DNA of 64,000 nucleotides from Gammaproteobacteria bacterium (GTDB lineage Bacteria; Pseudomonadota; Gammaproteobacteria; Burkholderiales; Nitrosomonadaceae): the NCBI GenBank assembly GCA_015709615.1, contig CP054179.1, positions 1,488,001 through 1,552,000 of the forward strand, in the 5' to 3' direction. Under the pieces are notes generated by a model, which searched no databases, had not been told where the DNA came from, and saw only the letters and a program-made list of their open reading frames with translations. Below, one piece after another: positions 8,657-17,693 of this stretch. Made by a program: the position numbers and the translations under genes. The first letter of the stretch is position 1, and every line of letters begins with the position of its first letter.

Positions 8657-9235
8657 ATGAATGATCACAAGTGCTGCTGGCTGTCCTTTCTCCTGTTTTT
8701 GCCATTTCTAACGGGATGTGTTCCCATGTTTGCCATCGGTACCGCGGCCGGAACAGGTGCGTATATCTCAGAAGATCGTAGAACCAGCGGCATGTTCATT
8801 GAAGATGAAGGAATCGAACTCAAGAGCGCACGACGCATTAATCAGCAATTCGGCGATAAGGTGCACATCAACGTTACGAGCTATAACCGTATGGTGCTAT
8901 TGACCGGCGAAGCTCCTTCAGAAACAATCAAAACGGATATCGGCAAACTCGTAATGGGTGTCGATAATGTACGCAGAATTTTCAACGAAATTGCGATCGC
9001 CGGAAATACTTCTCTGGCTTCACGCAGTAACGACACACTACTGACTTCCAAAGTGAAGGCGCGTTTTCTTGCTGAACGCAAATTTCAAATCAATCACGTC
9101 AAAATTGTGACCGAAAACGAAGTGGTGTATCTGCTCGGCGTTGTGACACGACAGGAAGCTGACAGCGCCGCACAAATTGCCAGTTCTACCTCAGGTGTGA
9201 AAAAAGTAGTGAAAGTATTCGAATATTTGAACTAA
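8657..9235 (+). CDS. BON-domain outer-membrane lipoprotein (DolP/YraP-like)
   Basis: The 192-residue precursor has a lipoprotein signal with lipobox LTGC (Cys about 21). Two BON domains follow, each with the Gly-containing strand pattern: NRMVLLTGEAP and ENEVVYLLGVV. DolP/YraP-like proteins sit on the inner face of the outer membrane, bind anionic phospholipid and support envelope integrity. A good Shine-Dalgarno (CGGAG) precedes the ATG. The FAD oxidoreductase gene begins about 20 bases later on the same strand. Confidence 0.88.
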   Translation: MNDHKCCWLSFLLFLPFLTGCVPMFAIGTAAGTGAYISEDRRTSGMFIEDEGIELKSARRINQQFGDKVHINVTSYNRMVLLTGEAPSETIKTDIGKLVMGVDNVRRIFNEIAIAGNTSLASRSNDTLLTSKVKARFLAERKFQINHVKIVTENEVVYLLGVVTRQEADSAAQIASSTSGVKKVVKVFEYLN

Positions 9236-9253
9236 ACCTTCTTATTGACACAC

Positions 9254-10630
9254 ATGCTGCCGGAAAACCTGCTCGCAGAATTACAGTCTGCGTTTCCACC
9301 GGATCGCTTCTATACCGATCCGGTGGATTGTTATGCTTACGCCTATGACAACAGTCGCAAGATTTTTCCTCCAGATGCCGTGTTGTTCCCACTCACCAGC
9401 GCAGAAATAAAACACGCCGTTACTCTATGTAATCGCTACCAAGTGCCGCTTATCCCGCGCGGGCGCGGCACCGGAACGGCCGGCGGCAGCTTGCCGGAGT
9501 TAGGCGGCATCGCCTTGTCGATGGAACGCATGGCAAATATTATTTCGGTCGATCCCGCTAATCGGGTAATTGTGGCCGAGTCAGGTGTATTGAATCAGGC
9601 CGTGCAAGATGCCGCCAAACCGTATGGCTTTTTCTGGCCGCCGGACCCCTCCAGCGCCATGTTCTCAAGCATAGGCGGCAATATCGCCACCGGAGCGGGT
9701 GGTCCACACGCCGTCAAATACGGTACCACCCGAGAGCATGTGCTAGGTTTGAAAGCCGTCACAGGCGCCGGCGATTACATTACCACCGGATGCTATACCA
9801 CCAAAGGAGTCGTCGGCTATGATCTTACCCGACTGCTGATCGGTTCGGAAGGCACACTCGCTGTCATTACGGAAGCAACGCTGAAACTTACAGCATTACC
9901 CAGTTCCGCTGCCGGCATCACGGCACACTTTCGTGATTTAGCAAGCTGCACTGCAGCCATCGTAAAAATTATGGCATTGCCGCAATTACCCAGCGCACTT
10001 GAGTTTCTCGATGTTGGCTCATTAAATCTGATACGAAACCGCTACCCTGATATGCTTCCAGCGGATACACAGGCGATGTTGATGATCGAGGTTGACGGCT
10101 CTCTCAACGATATCGCTGATGCTGTTTCGGCAATTCTTGCGGCATGTCAATCCGATGGCCTGATTCAAGCCGGCCAAGTAGAGAACACCGCTTTATTATG
10201 GCAGGCTCGCAAAGCGCTTTCACCACTGCTGCGCGAAATTGCACCGAAGAAGATTAACGAAGATGTCGTCGTTCCTGTCGATGCATTGCCGCTATTTCTC
10301 GATGGATTGACACAACTCAGTACACGTTACCAGCTGCATAATATCAATTTTGGTCATGCCGGCAATGGCAATATTCATGTGAATCTATTGATTAATCCTG
10401 ATGATGCGAATGAAGTGGCACAAGCAGAGCGTTGTCTGAATGAAACATTCGATTTGGTTATCAAACTGCGCGGAACGATTTCCGGTGAGCATGGCGTTGG
10501 CAGTGAAAAACGGGCTTTTATAACGAAGGAAATTGATCGGGCTACTTTGGATTTAATGCGGAATATCAAGCGGCTGTTTGACCCAAATAATATTCTCAAT
10601 CCTGGTAAATTATTTCCTCCGACCGAATAA
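9254..10630 (+). CDS. FAD-binding oxidoreductase, GlcD / D-lactate dehydrogenase family
   Basis: The protein of about 458 residues has the vanillyl-alcohol-oxidase FAD fold: PRGRGTGTAGGS (FAD loop), DPSSAMFSSIGGNIATGAGG, and the C-terminal domain with HAGNGNIHVN and SGEHGVG. These enzymes oxidise 2-hydroxy acids such as glycolate or D-lactate. ATG 9254 is taken as start; TTG 9245 is an alternative. glcE/glcF partners are not adjacent, so a single-subunit D-lactate dehydrogenase-like role is as likely as glycolate oxidase. Confidence 0.85.
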   Translation: MLPENLLAELQSAFPPDRFYTDPVDCYAYAYDNSRKIFPPDAVLFPLTSAEIKHAVTLCNRYQVPLIPRGRGTGTAGGSLPELGGIALSMERMANIISVDPANRVIVAESGVLNQAVQDAAKPYGFFWPPDPSSAMFSSIGGNIATGAGGPHAVKYGTTREHVLGLKAVTGAGDYITTGCYTTKGVVGYDLTRLLIGSEGTLAVITEATLKLTALPSSAAGITAHFRDLASCTAAIVKIMALPQLPSALEFLDVGSLNLIRNRYPDMLPADTQAMLMIEVDGSLNDIADAVSAILAACQSDGLIQAGQVENTALLWQARKALSPLLREIAPKKINEDVVVPVDALPLFLDGLTQLSTRYQLHNINFGHAGNGNIHVNLLINPDDANEVAQAERCLNETFDLVIKLRGTISGEHGVGSEKRAFITKEIDRATLDLMRNIKRLFDPNNILNPGKLFPPTE

Positions 10631-10652
10631 CTTGATGTTTCTATTGCATGCT

Positions 10653-10704
10653 GTGCTTGCGATATTTAATGATTGACTGGCTATGATTAAAATATCACAA
10701 GCAC
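10653..10704. terminator. Long inverted repeat between convergent genes, possible bidirectional terminator
   Basis: GTGCTTG-C-GATATTT (10653-10667) pairs with AAATATC-A-CAAGCAC (10690-10704), a 15-position stem with one mismatch and a 22-base loop, followed on the plus strand by ACTTTTGTT. It lies between the end of the FAD oxidoreductase gene and the end of ctaB. The long loop makes it an imperfect intrinsic terminator. Confidence 0.45.
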
Positions 10705-10717
10705 ACTTTTGTTATCT

Positions 10718-11611
10718 CTAAAAAAAGAAATAGTGATCCACTAGCAACGCCACAAACAACAGCGCCAGATAAAGTATCGAATAGCGAAACGCTTCTCGCG
10801 CCAATTGATCGCTGTAATTACGGTATATTTCAATAGCGTAGTACAGGAAAATGCCATTTAGTATCGTTGAACCAACCAGATAAATTAATCCGCTCATTTG
10901 CGTGACATAGGGCAATATCGTAATTACACACAAAATAACGGTATACAACAATACCTGCAATTTTGTGTACTGATCACCATGCGTTACCGGCAACATCGGC
11001 ATGCCGATTGAGGCGTATTCATTCTTTCTGTATAACGCAAGTGCCCAAAAATGCGGCGGAGTCCAAGCAAAAATGATCAGAAAAAGCAATAACGCATCAC
11101 TCGCGATTTCCCCTGTCACAGCTGTCCATCCGAGCACCGGCGGCATAGCGCCGGAAGCGCCTCCAATCACAATATTTTGTGGCGTCAATGGCTTCAAAAT
11201 TACCGTGTAAATAATGGCATACCCCACAAAGGTACCCATCGTTAACCACATGGTCAATTCATTTACCCATTCATACAATATGAAGAGTCCTGTTCCACCA
11301 ACAATCAATAGAAAAAAGAGAGTTTCGGGAACGCTCACCTTTCCTTGCGGCAATGGACGACCCTTTGTTCGTGCCATTACTGCATCCATTTTTTGTTCAA
11401 CTAAACAATTTAGTGCCGCAGCTGCTCCGGCTACTAATGCAATACCTGTGGTACCCAAGAGCAAAATATCCAGAGGCACAGCACCGGGAACCGCCAAGAA
11501 CATACCTATAACTGCGGTAAAAACAATGAGTGATACCACACGCGGCTTGGTCAACCGATAAAATTGGTTGATTCGTGATGCTGTCGCATGCAATGTCATA
11601 CTGATGGCCAT
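10718..11611 (-). CDS. ctaB: Protoheme IX farnesyltransferase (haem O synthase)
   Basis: CtaB adds a farnesyl chain to haem b to make haem O, the precursor of haem A. The 297-residue membrane protein has the UbiA-family motifs NCLVEQKMDAVMARTKGRP and YRKNEYASIGMPMLP and about nine transmembrane segments. ATG 11611 has AAGGAG upstream. It is the last gene of the cytochrome oxidase cluster. The haem A synthase gene ctaA/cox15 that often lies just before ctaB is absent here. Confidence 0.95.
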   Translation of the reverse strand: MAISMTLHATASRINQFYRLTKPRVVSLIVFTAVIGMFLAVPGAVPLDILLLGTTGIALVAGAAAALNCLVEQKMDAVMARTKGRPLPQGKVSVPETLFFLLIVGGTGLFILYEWVNELTMWLTMGTFVGYAIIYTVILKPLTPQNIVIGGASGAMPPVLGWTAVTGEIASDALLLFLIIFAWTPPHFWALALYRKNEYASIGMPMLPVTHGDQYTKLQVLLYTVILCVITILPYVTQMSGLIYLVGSTILNGIFLYYAIEIYRNYSDQLAREAFRYSILYLALLFVALLVDHYFFF

Positions 11612-11688
11612 TTCATTAATCTCCTTGCGAATCGAGTATTCTGATCTATTGATTTACGCAGCTTTCCACTACGAGAAAACTACCCCTC

Positions 11689-12270
11689 TTAATGTTCTAT
11701 TTGTGATACATGTAGCAATCTTTTTAGATCGCGTCCCATTTTGGTACCATCCACTTTCTCTGGAAATCGCATCATTAAATTACCTATCGGATCAATTAAA
11801 TAGATATGCTTTGTTTGTGCCTCAGTGCTTTCTATAAAACTTAGAATCTCACTGTCTTTGGCGTTAACAAAGAACGTGCCTTCATATTCCTTAATTAACT
11901 CAGCATCAGGCGCGATATCGTCATTAATTAGCCAGAGCCGTTCAATCCGGTGCTTTTCTTTTCCTTGCACCATTCTGACTTGACGGATGAAATATAATTT
12001 TTCTTTGCACTGCTCATCACAATGACCGGAATCTACTGTGACCAGCACCCATTTACCATGCAGATCTTTCATTCGGAGTATCGTATTGTCTATCAAATTT
12101 GTGCCTTTTCCTGAAACTTTCGTTACAGACAACAAATCCCCATAGTGAGTACTATTGGGTCTATACTCAAAAAAATAAAGCACATAAGAAATTATTACAG
12201 GAGCGCACATAAGCGCTAGCAATAATAAAAACTTACGTCTATTCGATTTTTTTATTTCTTCGTTTGACAT
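11689..12270 (-). CDS. Membrane-anchored thioredoxin-fold protein of the oxidase cluster (SCO-related)
   Basis: The 193-residue product has one N-terminal transmembrane helix (about 13-33) and a periplasmic domain with CDEQC (Cys about 84 and 88), reminiscent of the copper-binding CxxxC of Sco proteins, in the context KWVLVTVDSGHCDEQC. A YLIDPIGNLMMRFP segment resembles the C-terminal strand of Sco proteins. A role in copper delivery or thiol reduction for the oxidase is inferred from fold and neighbourhood. Its start overlaps the end of the SURF1 gene by about 32 bases. Confidence 0.7.
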   Translation of the reverse strand: MSNEEIKKSNRRKFLLLLALMCAPVIISYVLYFFEYRPNSTHYGDLLSVTKVSGKGTNLIDNTILRMKDLHGKWVLVTVDSGHCDEQCKEKLYFIRQVRMVQGKEKHRIERLWLINDDIAPDAELIKEYEGTFFVNAKDSEILSFIESTEAQTKHIYLIDPIGNLMMRFPEKVDGTKMGRDLKRLLHVSQIEH

Positions 12271-12976
12271 TCAATACTATAAAAATAATTACCGCGGTAG
12301 CAGCCAATGAAAACCATTGAACTGCGTAACCAATGTTTTTAGAAGCACCTGAATCGGGTTTACTCCAGTCACGTATCAACCCATCTTTCTCTTCGCTTTT
12401 TTGCAAAAGCATCAAAGGCTGCATTGCTAAACCTGTAACTTCTTGATAGCGCTGCAAATTGAAATTATCCCAAATTTGACCTTCTACAACTTTATTTGAA
12501 AGATCCAATGTTTTAGTTTCGGGTGAAGCCGCAATTCCTACTACCTTTAGCTCGCCTTTCACTTCCACTACAGGCGGCAATGCTGACCTATCATTGCCGA
12601 TGGCGACCCATCCTCTGTTAATCACGACATGGAGTGCACTGTTCGAAATTTTAAGCGGTGTAATGACGTGATACCCTGCTCGCCCCTGATAAATTTTGTT
12701 ATCTAAATAAATCGTATACTCGGGTAAGTATTCACCACTTACTTCTACTTCACGATACTGAAAATCTTTCAGTTTTACTAAAATGCCAGGCAATGTCACA
12801 GCTGGTTGTTTTGCATATTGCTCTAGTTGCTCATACTGCGCTTTTTTTTCTTCTGCGCGGGATAATTGCCACTTTCCCAATTCAATAAAAATTATTACAG
12901 AAATAATCGTGCTTACGATCGCCCATAATCTTGGCTCAAAACGATAACCCAGTACATTCATTTCGATCGAATACAC
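12239..12976 (-). CDS. SURF1-family cytochrome oxidase assembly protein
   Basis: SURF1 proteins help insert haem A into subunit I. The 245-residue product has an N-terminal membrane helix (about 16-34), the family strand GKWQLSRAEEKK, the NRGWVAIGNDR turn and a C-terminal helix (SLAATAVIIFIVLNVKR). Start GTG 12976 or ATG 12961. It lies downstream of ctaE after a gap of about 200 bases in which no convincing gene was found. Confidence 0.88.
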   Translation of the reverse strand: MYSIEMNVLGYRFEPRLWAIVSTIISVIIFIELGKWQLSRAEEKKAQYEQLEQYAKQPAVTLPGILVKLKDFQYREVEVSGEYLPEYTIYLDNKIYQGRAGYHVITPLKISNSALHVVINRGWVAIGNDRSALPPVVEVKGELKVVGIAASPETKTLDLSNKVVEGQIWDNFNLQRYQEVTGLAMQPLMLLQKSEEKDGLIRDWSKPDSGASKNIGYAVQWFSLAATAVIIFIVLNVKRRNKKIE

Positions 12977-13179
12977 AATATGAAATGTTGACTTCCGAGT
13001 GGAGCAATCACGATCTATTTTTTATTGAAATCGAAACAACTTCTAATGATCACTAAATCTTTCCGATCAAAGATTCCAACCATTCACACGCTTTATTGTT
13101 GTTTTTTCATTTTTAAACTTAAAACTCACAACTTCATTGGTGCAAAGGCTGGAATCCTGATTTATTGTTACCAAATTAC

Positions 13180-14037
13180 TTACATCAAATACACAAATAC
13201 AAACAATCCGAGCCAAACCACATCAACAAAGTGCCAATACCATGCTACGCCTTCAAAACCGAAATGATGTTCAGGTGTGAAGTGCCCTGCTGCGCTTCGG
13301 CAATAAATGACGAAGAGCATAATTGTTCCAATTGTCACGTGGAAACCGTGAAATCCGGTTAACATGAAAAATGTTGAACCATATGCACCAGTTGTTAACT
13401 TCAGATTTAGATCGTTATAGGCATGAATATATTCATATGCTTGGCAAGCGATAAACATTGCACCCAGAGCTACAGTTGCAAGCAACCATAATTTCAAACC
13501 ATCACGTCTGTTTTCTTTCAGTCTCCAGTGAGCGATCGTAACCGTCACACCTGAAGTCAAAAGTAACAGTGTATTGAATGCCGGTAAACCCCATGCTCCC
13601 ATCGATGTGAATTTTTCGTGTTCGCCAGGGCCAGCCGTTGGCCATTTGCCATCATATGCTGACCAGAATGAATTGCCTAATACAGTACTTTCTTCTTGCA
13701 ACCATGGTATTGAAAGATTGCGCATATACCACAATGCACCAAAAAATGCGCAAAAGAACATAACTTCAGTAAAAATAAACCAGCTCATTCCCCAACGGAA
13801 TGAACGATCCACTTGCTCCCCATATTTACCACTTTCACTTTCTCTAGCTACGGTTCCAAACCATCCAAACAACATATAGACCAATATTGCAAAACCTATT
13901 GCTAATAAACCGTAGCCTAACTCCATTTTATTCATCGTCAATGCAGCGCCTGACCCCATGAATAATATTGCAGTCGATCCAATAATTGGGTACGACGATG
14001 GAGCTGGGACGTAATAATGTCCTGATTCTTGACTCAT
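13180..14037 (-). CDS. ctaE: Cytochrome c oxidase subunit III
   Basis: The 285-residue membrane protein carries subunit III signatures: RWGMSWFIFTEVMFFCAFFG, GVTVTIAHWRLKE, LTGFHGFHVTIGT and HFGFEGVAWYWHFVDVVWL. It has seven transmembrane segments and is part of the aa3 oxidase with CtaC and CtaD. A strong Shine-Dalgarno (GGAGAG) precedes the ATG. Confidence 0.97.
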   Translation of the reverse strand: MSQESGHYYVPAPSSYPIIGSTAILFMGSGAALTMNKMELGYGLLAIGFAILVYMLFGWFGTVARESESGKYGEQVDRSFRWGMSWFIFTEVMFFCAFFGALWYMRNLSIPWLQEESTVLGNSFWSAYDGKWPTAGPGEHEKFTSMGAWGLPAFNTLLLLTSGVTVTIAHWRLKENRRDGLKLWLLATVALGAMFIACQAYEYIHAYNDLNLKLTTGAYGSTFFMLTGFHGFHVTIGTIMLFVIYCRSAAGHFTPEHHFGFEGVAWYWHFVDVVWLGLFVFVYLM

Positions 14038-14071
14038 TCTTCTCTCCTCCGACTTATGTTTTTTTCAATTT

Positions 14072-14284
14072 CTAACTGACAATCAATCTGACTAAAAGCA
14101 TGATACTAATCACAAAAAGAACACCACCGATAATACCGCCAACAATTAATTGAGCCGGTTTCAATGTAGCCGCATCATTCTCGAGATCACTTTTCTTCCT
14201 TATTCCCATAAAGGCGAATATTACTGCCTTAGCAACTTGTAAAATCGTCACGCTCGTTCGTTTTTCGGCAGTATTGTTATCCAC
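14072..14284 (-). CDS. DUF2970 small membrane protein
   Basis: A 70-residue protein with a basic N-terminal half containing VAKAVIFAFMGIRKKSDLEND and one C-terminal transmembrane helix (about 47-68). This matches DUF2970, a small family typically encoded between ctaG and ctaE in betaproteobacteria. Exact role unknown; assembly or stability of the oxidase is inferred from position only. Confidence 0.8.
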   Translation of the reverse strand: MDNNTAEKRTSVTILQVAKAVIFAFMGIRKKSDLENDAATLKPAQLIVGGIIGGVLFVISIMLLVRLIVS

Positions 14285-14293
14285 TTTTATCCT

Positions 14294-14842
14294 CTATTTT
14301 TTGATCGTGCTAGCACCATCGGGCAATTCGAAAAATGTATACGAGATAGTCACCGTATGAATATCAGTGGGTAATCCCGGCTCAATTACAAATTGAACTG
14401 GCATCTGTCTTGCTTCATTTGGTTTAAGAACCTGTTTTGTAAAACAGAAACATTCAAATTTCTTCAAATGCTTATCCAGAAAACGAGGGCTATAACTGGG
14501 AATTGCTTGTCCAATTATTTCGCGTTCTGAATTATTAGTAATTTCATACATCACTGTCACTGGTTCACCTGGATGGATGCGAGCACTTCGCTGCAGCGGT
14601 TTGAATTGCCACGGTAACCCCCGTGTATTGGCATCAAACTCTACTGTAACCCAACGCGTCTCATCCACCCAGTTGTTATCTTTAACCAGTACATCCGGTT
14701 TGAGCAAATTATTAATACCAGTCACTTCACAAAACTTTTCATAGAATGGCACCAATGCATAACCAAAAACAAACATAATCAACGTGAAAACCAACAACTT
14801 TTTCATCATTAAAATATTTGCTTTTGAATTGCCGTTTACCAT
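14294..14842 (-). CDS. ctaG: Cytochrome c oxidase assembly protein CtaG (Cox11)
   Basis: CtaG/Cox11 delivers copper to the CuB site of subunit I. The 182-residue product has an N-terminal anchor (about 15-32) and a periplasmic immunoglobulin-like domain with the copper-binding CFCF (Cys-x-Cys) followed by PNEARQMPVQFVIEP. Its ATG overlaps the stop of the 34-residue upstream gene as ATGGTAA, indicating translational coupling. Confidence 0.95.
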   Translation of the reverse strand: MVNGNSKANILMMKKLLVFTLIMFVFGYALVPFYEKFCEVTGINNLLKPDVLVKDNNWVDETRWVTVEFDANTRGLPWQFKPLQRSARIHPGEPVTVMYEITNNSEREIIGQAIPSYSPRFLDKHLKKFECFCFTKQVLKPNEARQMPVQFVIEPGLPTDIHTVTISYTFFELPDGASTIKK

Positions 14843-14940
14843 TCTTTTACAATGACCGTGATATAGAGTGCCAACACCGTAATTAACAGAAGCAGAGCTG
14901 TTCTATACTTTTTTCTCTTGTTATCTGTTTCTTGTGACAT
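14836..14940 (-). CDS. Small cytochrome oxidase assembly protein (34 residues)
   Basis: A very short gene in the 110-base gap between ctaD and ctaG. It reads MSQETDNKRKKYR followed by one transmembrane helix (about 14-29) and ends VKEW. A basic head followed by a single helix is typical of the small protein encoded at this place in betaproteobacterial cox operons. It overlaps ctaG by seven bases. Supported by position, coupling and composition; function unproven. Confidence 0.75.
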   Translation of the reverse strand: MSQETDNKRKKYRTALLLLITVLALYITVIVKEW

Positions 14941-14956
14941 ATGTTATAACCTTGTT

Positions 14957-16543
14957 TTACTGAACAACAGGCGGCTTCTCAAAACTGTGATATGGAGCCG
15001 GTGTTGGTAAATGAGTCCACTCCAGCGTTGTAGCTCCATCCCACGGTTTTTGAGGAGCTTTTTCTCCACTACGTATACAATTAATCATAACGTATAAGAA
15101 AAGAAGCTGTGTCAAACCAAACCCAAATGCACCGATACTTGAGATCATATTGAAATCGGCAAACTGCAGATTGTAATCCGGAATTCTGCGAGGCATACCG
15201 GCCAATCCCAAGAAGTGCTGTACAAAGAAGGTCAAATTGAAGAAGAACATTGACAACCAGAAATGCGTTTTACCCAATGTTTCGTTATACATGCGACCTG
15301 TCCACTTAGGAATCCAATAGTACGCACCTGCAAACAGCGCAAACAGAGATCCAGAAACCAACACATAGTGGAAATGAGCAATCACGTAATAAGTATCTTG
15401 CACCTGGATATCAATTGGCACAATTGCGCATATGACACCACTAAAACCACCTATTACGAACAGAAAAATAAATCCAATCGCAAATAACATCGGCGTTTCA
15501 AATGTCATTGATCCACGCCACATAGTTGCTGTCCAGTTAAATACTTTCACACCAGTCGGAACAGCAATCAGCATAGTTGCATACATGAAGAACAGCTGCC
15601 CTACTGTTGGCATACCAGCCGTGAACATGTGATGTGCCCAAACAACACACGACAAAATTGCGATAGATGCCGTTGCATACACCATTGATGAGTAACCAAA
15701 TAATGGTTTACGCGAAAATGTCGGAATTACTTCGGACACAATGCCGAATGACGGCAGGATCATGATGTAAACTTCAGGATGACCGAAGAACCAGAAAATG
15801 TGCTGAAACATTACAGGATCACCGCCACCTGCTGCATTAAAGAAGCTAGTACCGAAATGCCGATCTGTCAATAACATTGTTACAGTACCAGCCAGAACTG
15901 GCATTACCAATACCAACAAATATGCTGTAATCAACCATGTCCATACAAACATCGGCATTTTCATCAACGTCATACCAGGCGCACGCATATTCAAAATGGT
16001 GGTAATAATATTAATTGACCCCATAATTGAAGATGCACCCAGGATATGAACTGCAAAAATCATCAAATCTACACCCAGTCCACCTTGCGTTGACAGAGGC
16101 GGATAAAATGTCCAACCACCAGCTGCCGCACCACCAGGCACAAAGAATGAACTAACCAGCAGCGTTGCTGCAGGGATCAGCAACCAAAAACTCCAGTTAT
16201 TCATGCGGGCAAACGCCATATCGGGAGCACCAATCATCATCGGCACTTGCCAATTAGCAAAACCCACAAATGCCGGCATGATGGCACCAAACACCATAAT
16301 CAGACCATGCAGTGTTGTGAATTGATTAAATAATTCTGGTTGCAAAATTTGAATTCCCGGCTGAAACAATTCAGCACGAATTCCCAGTGCCAACGTTCCA
16401 CCAGTAAGAAACATTGCAAAACTGAACCACAAATACATTGTCCCGATGTCTTTGTGATTGGTCGTTGTAATCCAGCGCATTATCCCACTTGGATGATGGT
16501 CGTCATGCTCGTGACCGTGTGCGTCACCATGTACTGCTGCCAT
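14957..16543 (-). CDS. ctaD: Cytochrome c oxidase subunit I (aa3 type)
   Basis: The catalytic haem-copper subunit, 528 residues with twelve transmembrane segments. Visible features: HGLIMVFGAIMPAFVGFANW (first haem a ligand His), NWQVPMMIGAPDMAFARMNN (proton channel), WFFGHPEVYIMILP (His-Tyr crosslink of the CuB site), the CuB pair in WAHHMFTAG, and HFHYVLVSG (haem ligands). The GHPEVY glutamate marks an A-type oxidase with D and K channels. It lies between ctaC and the 34-residue gene in one operon. Confidence 0.98.
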   Translation of the reverse strand: MAAVHGDAHGHEHDDHHPSGIMRWITTTNHKDIGTMYLWFSFAMFLTGGTLALGIRAELFQPGIQILQPELFNQFTTLHGLIMVFGAIMPAFVGFANWQVPMMIGAPDMAFARMNNWSFWLLIPAATLLVSSFFVPGGAAAGGWTFYPPLSTQGGLGVDLMIFAVHILGASSIMGSINIITTILNMRAPGMTLMKMPMFVWTWLITAYLLVLVMPVLAGTVTMLLTDRHFGTSFFNAAGGGDPVMFQHIFWFFGHPEVYIMILPSFGIVSEVIPTFSRKPLFGYSSMVYATASIAILSCVVWAHHMFTAGMPTVGQLFFMYATMLIAVPTGVKVFNWTATMWRGSMTFETPMLFAIGFIFLFVIGGFSGVICAIVPIDIQVQDTYYVIAHFHYVLVSGSLFALFAGAYYWIPKWTGRMYNETLGKTHFWLSMFFFNLTFFVQHFLGLAGMPRRIPDYNLQFADFNMISSIGAFGFGLTQLLFLYVMINCIRSGEKAPQKPWDGATTLEWTHLPTPAPYHSFEKPPVVQ

Positions 16544-16555
16544 AGTTATCTCCTT

Positions 16556-17386
16556 TTACTTATTTTCTACATGCATAGATGTTTTAACTGCAGATGCACC
16601 TTGAGCCGCTACCCATTTGCTGTACTCACCTGCTTCCATCGCTTCCACCACAATCGGCATAAAACCATGATCTTTGCCACACAACTCTGCACATTGACCA
16701 CGATAAATCCCCGGCTTATCCACCGTAAACCATGTATCACGAATAAAACCCGGAATCGCATCCTGCTTAATTCCCAGTGCCGGTACCCACCAAGCATGAA
16801 TCACATCATTTGCCGTCAAAATAATGCGCACTTTCTTACCCACCGGCACAACTACACGATTATCAACTTCCAGCAGATAGTTTTCACCTTTAGGTGCTTT
16901 ATTTTCGATTTGAGCAGGCGGCGTCGACAATTTACTGTAGAAACTGATACCCTCACCTTCGCCTTGAAGATAATCATAACCCCACATCCACTGATATCCA
17001 GTTGCCTTAATCGTCATATCAGGACTTGAAGTATCTTTCATAGCGATAACTGTTTTTGTCGCAGGATACGCCATCACAACAAGAATGAGACAGGGTATTA
17101 CAGTCCAAATAATCTCAACTGTAGTGCTATGATGAAAATTTGCCGCCTTATAGCCAAGAGATTTGCGATGTTTGAGTACAGAGTAAAACATGACACCAAA
17201 CACACCAATAAAAATAACCAGACAAATCCACAAAAGCAAAATGTGCTGATCATAGATATCTTTCGCTATAACACTCTGCGGTTCGGGTAAATTATACTTA
17301 GACCCTACCGCCATGCTTGAGTACAAAGCGAGAGCGGATACCCCCGCCAGGGTTACTGCTGATTTACTTCTCATATTTCCCCCCAC
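16556..17386 (-). CDS. ctaC: Cytochrome c oxidase subunit II
   Basis: Carries the CuA electron-entry centre. The 276-residue precursor has an N-terminal signal segment, two transmembrane helices (LLLWICLVIFIGVFGVMFYS and IIWTVIPCLILVVMAYP) and a cupredoxin domain with DVIHAWWVP and the CuA motif CAELCGKDHGFM (Cys-x3-Cys-x3-His-x2-Met). No haem c motif, so it is a plain aa3 subunit II. A strong GGGGGGAAA-like ribosome-binding region precedes the ATG. It is the first certain gene of the oxidase operon. Confidence 0.97.
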   Translation of the reverse strand: MGGNMRSKSAVTLAGVSALALYSSMAVGSKYNLPEPQSVIAKDIYDQHILLLWICLVIFIGVFGVMFYSVLKHRKSLGYKAANFHHSTTVEIIWTVIPCLILVVMAYPATKTVIAMKDTSSPDMTIKATGYQWMWGYDYLQGEGEGISFYSKLSTPPAQIENKAPKGENYLLEVDNRVVVPVGKKVRIILTANDVIHAWWVPALGIKQDAIPGFIRDTWFTVDKPGIYRGQCAELCGKDHGFMPIVVEAMEAGEYSKWVAAQGASAVKTSMHVENK

Positions 17387-17427
17387 ATGATTACCAATTT
17401 TACAGATTTCAGGTACGACTAAGAACG

Positions 17428-17559
17428 TTAAAAACCTGAACGCTTACCTTGTTCAGCCAGCTTACGGAAGTCATACGCCAAAAATCCTGTTTCGTTAAAA
17501 CCACACCATGATTGACGATAATTACATTTCCTTGGCCGAATTTCCTTATTATCCGCAAC
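17428..17559 (-). other. Possible 43-codon reading frame upstream of ctaC, no canonical start
   Basis: Between TAA at 17562-17560 and TAA at 17430-17428 the minus strand is open for 43 codons. The translation has protein-like composition (CNYRQSWCGFNETGF, AYDFRKLAEQGKRSGF), with two cysteines and balanced charge. No ATG, GTG or TTG begins it. It could be the end of a decayed gene, a small protein with an unusual start, or chance. I recognise no family. Confidence 0.25.
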
Positions 17560-17641
17560 TTAGATTTTCTTAGTTATAGAATCTTCTACATGCTAATAAA
17601 TCGAAGAGAAATTCTAGCATGCCACTGCCACTCAAACAAGG

Positions 17642-17693
17642 AAAAATCATGATTTTTATAGCAATATTCCCATGCTTATAAAATGGTATTGCT
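17642..17693. repeat. Perfect 16-bp palindrome next to a hairpin, in the 430-bp gap before ctaC
   Basis: AAAAATCATGATTTTT (17642-17657) is a perfect 16-base palindrome. Directly beside it AGCAATA-ttc-CCAT (17660-17673) pairs with ATGG-TATTGCT (17683-17693), an 11-pair stem with a three-base bulge. The 17387-17816 gap otherwise holds only the doubtful reading frame at 17428-17559. The palindrome could be an operator and the hairpin an RNA end or attenuator; neither role is shown. Confidence 0.5.

Noticed and set aside
12977..13179. Possible twin-helix (DUF2909-like) gene between ctaE and the SURF1 gene
   Set aside because: Related operons often have one, but no frame longer than about 22 codons with a start was found here.
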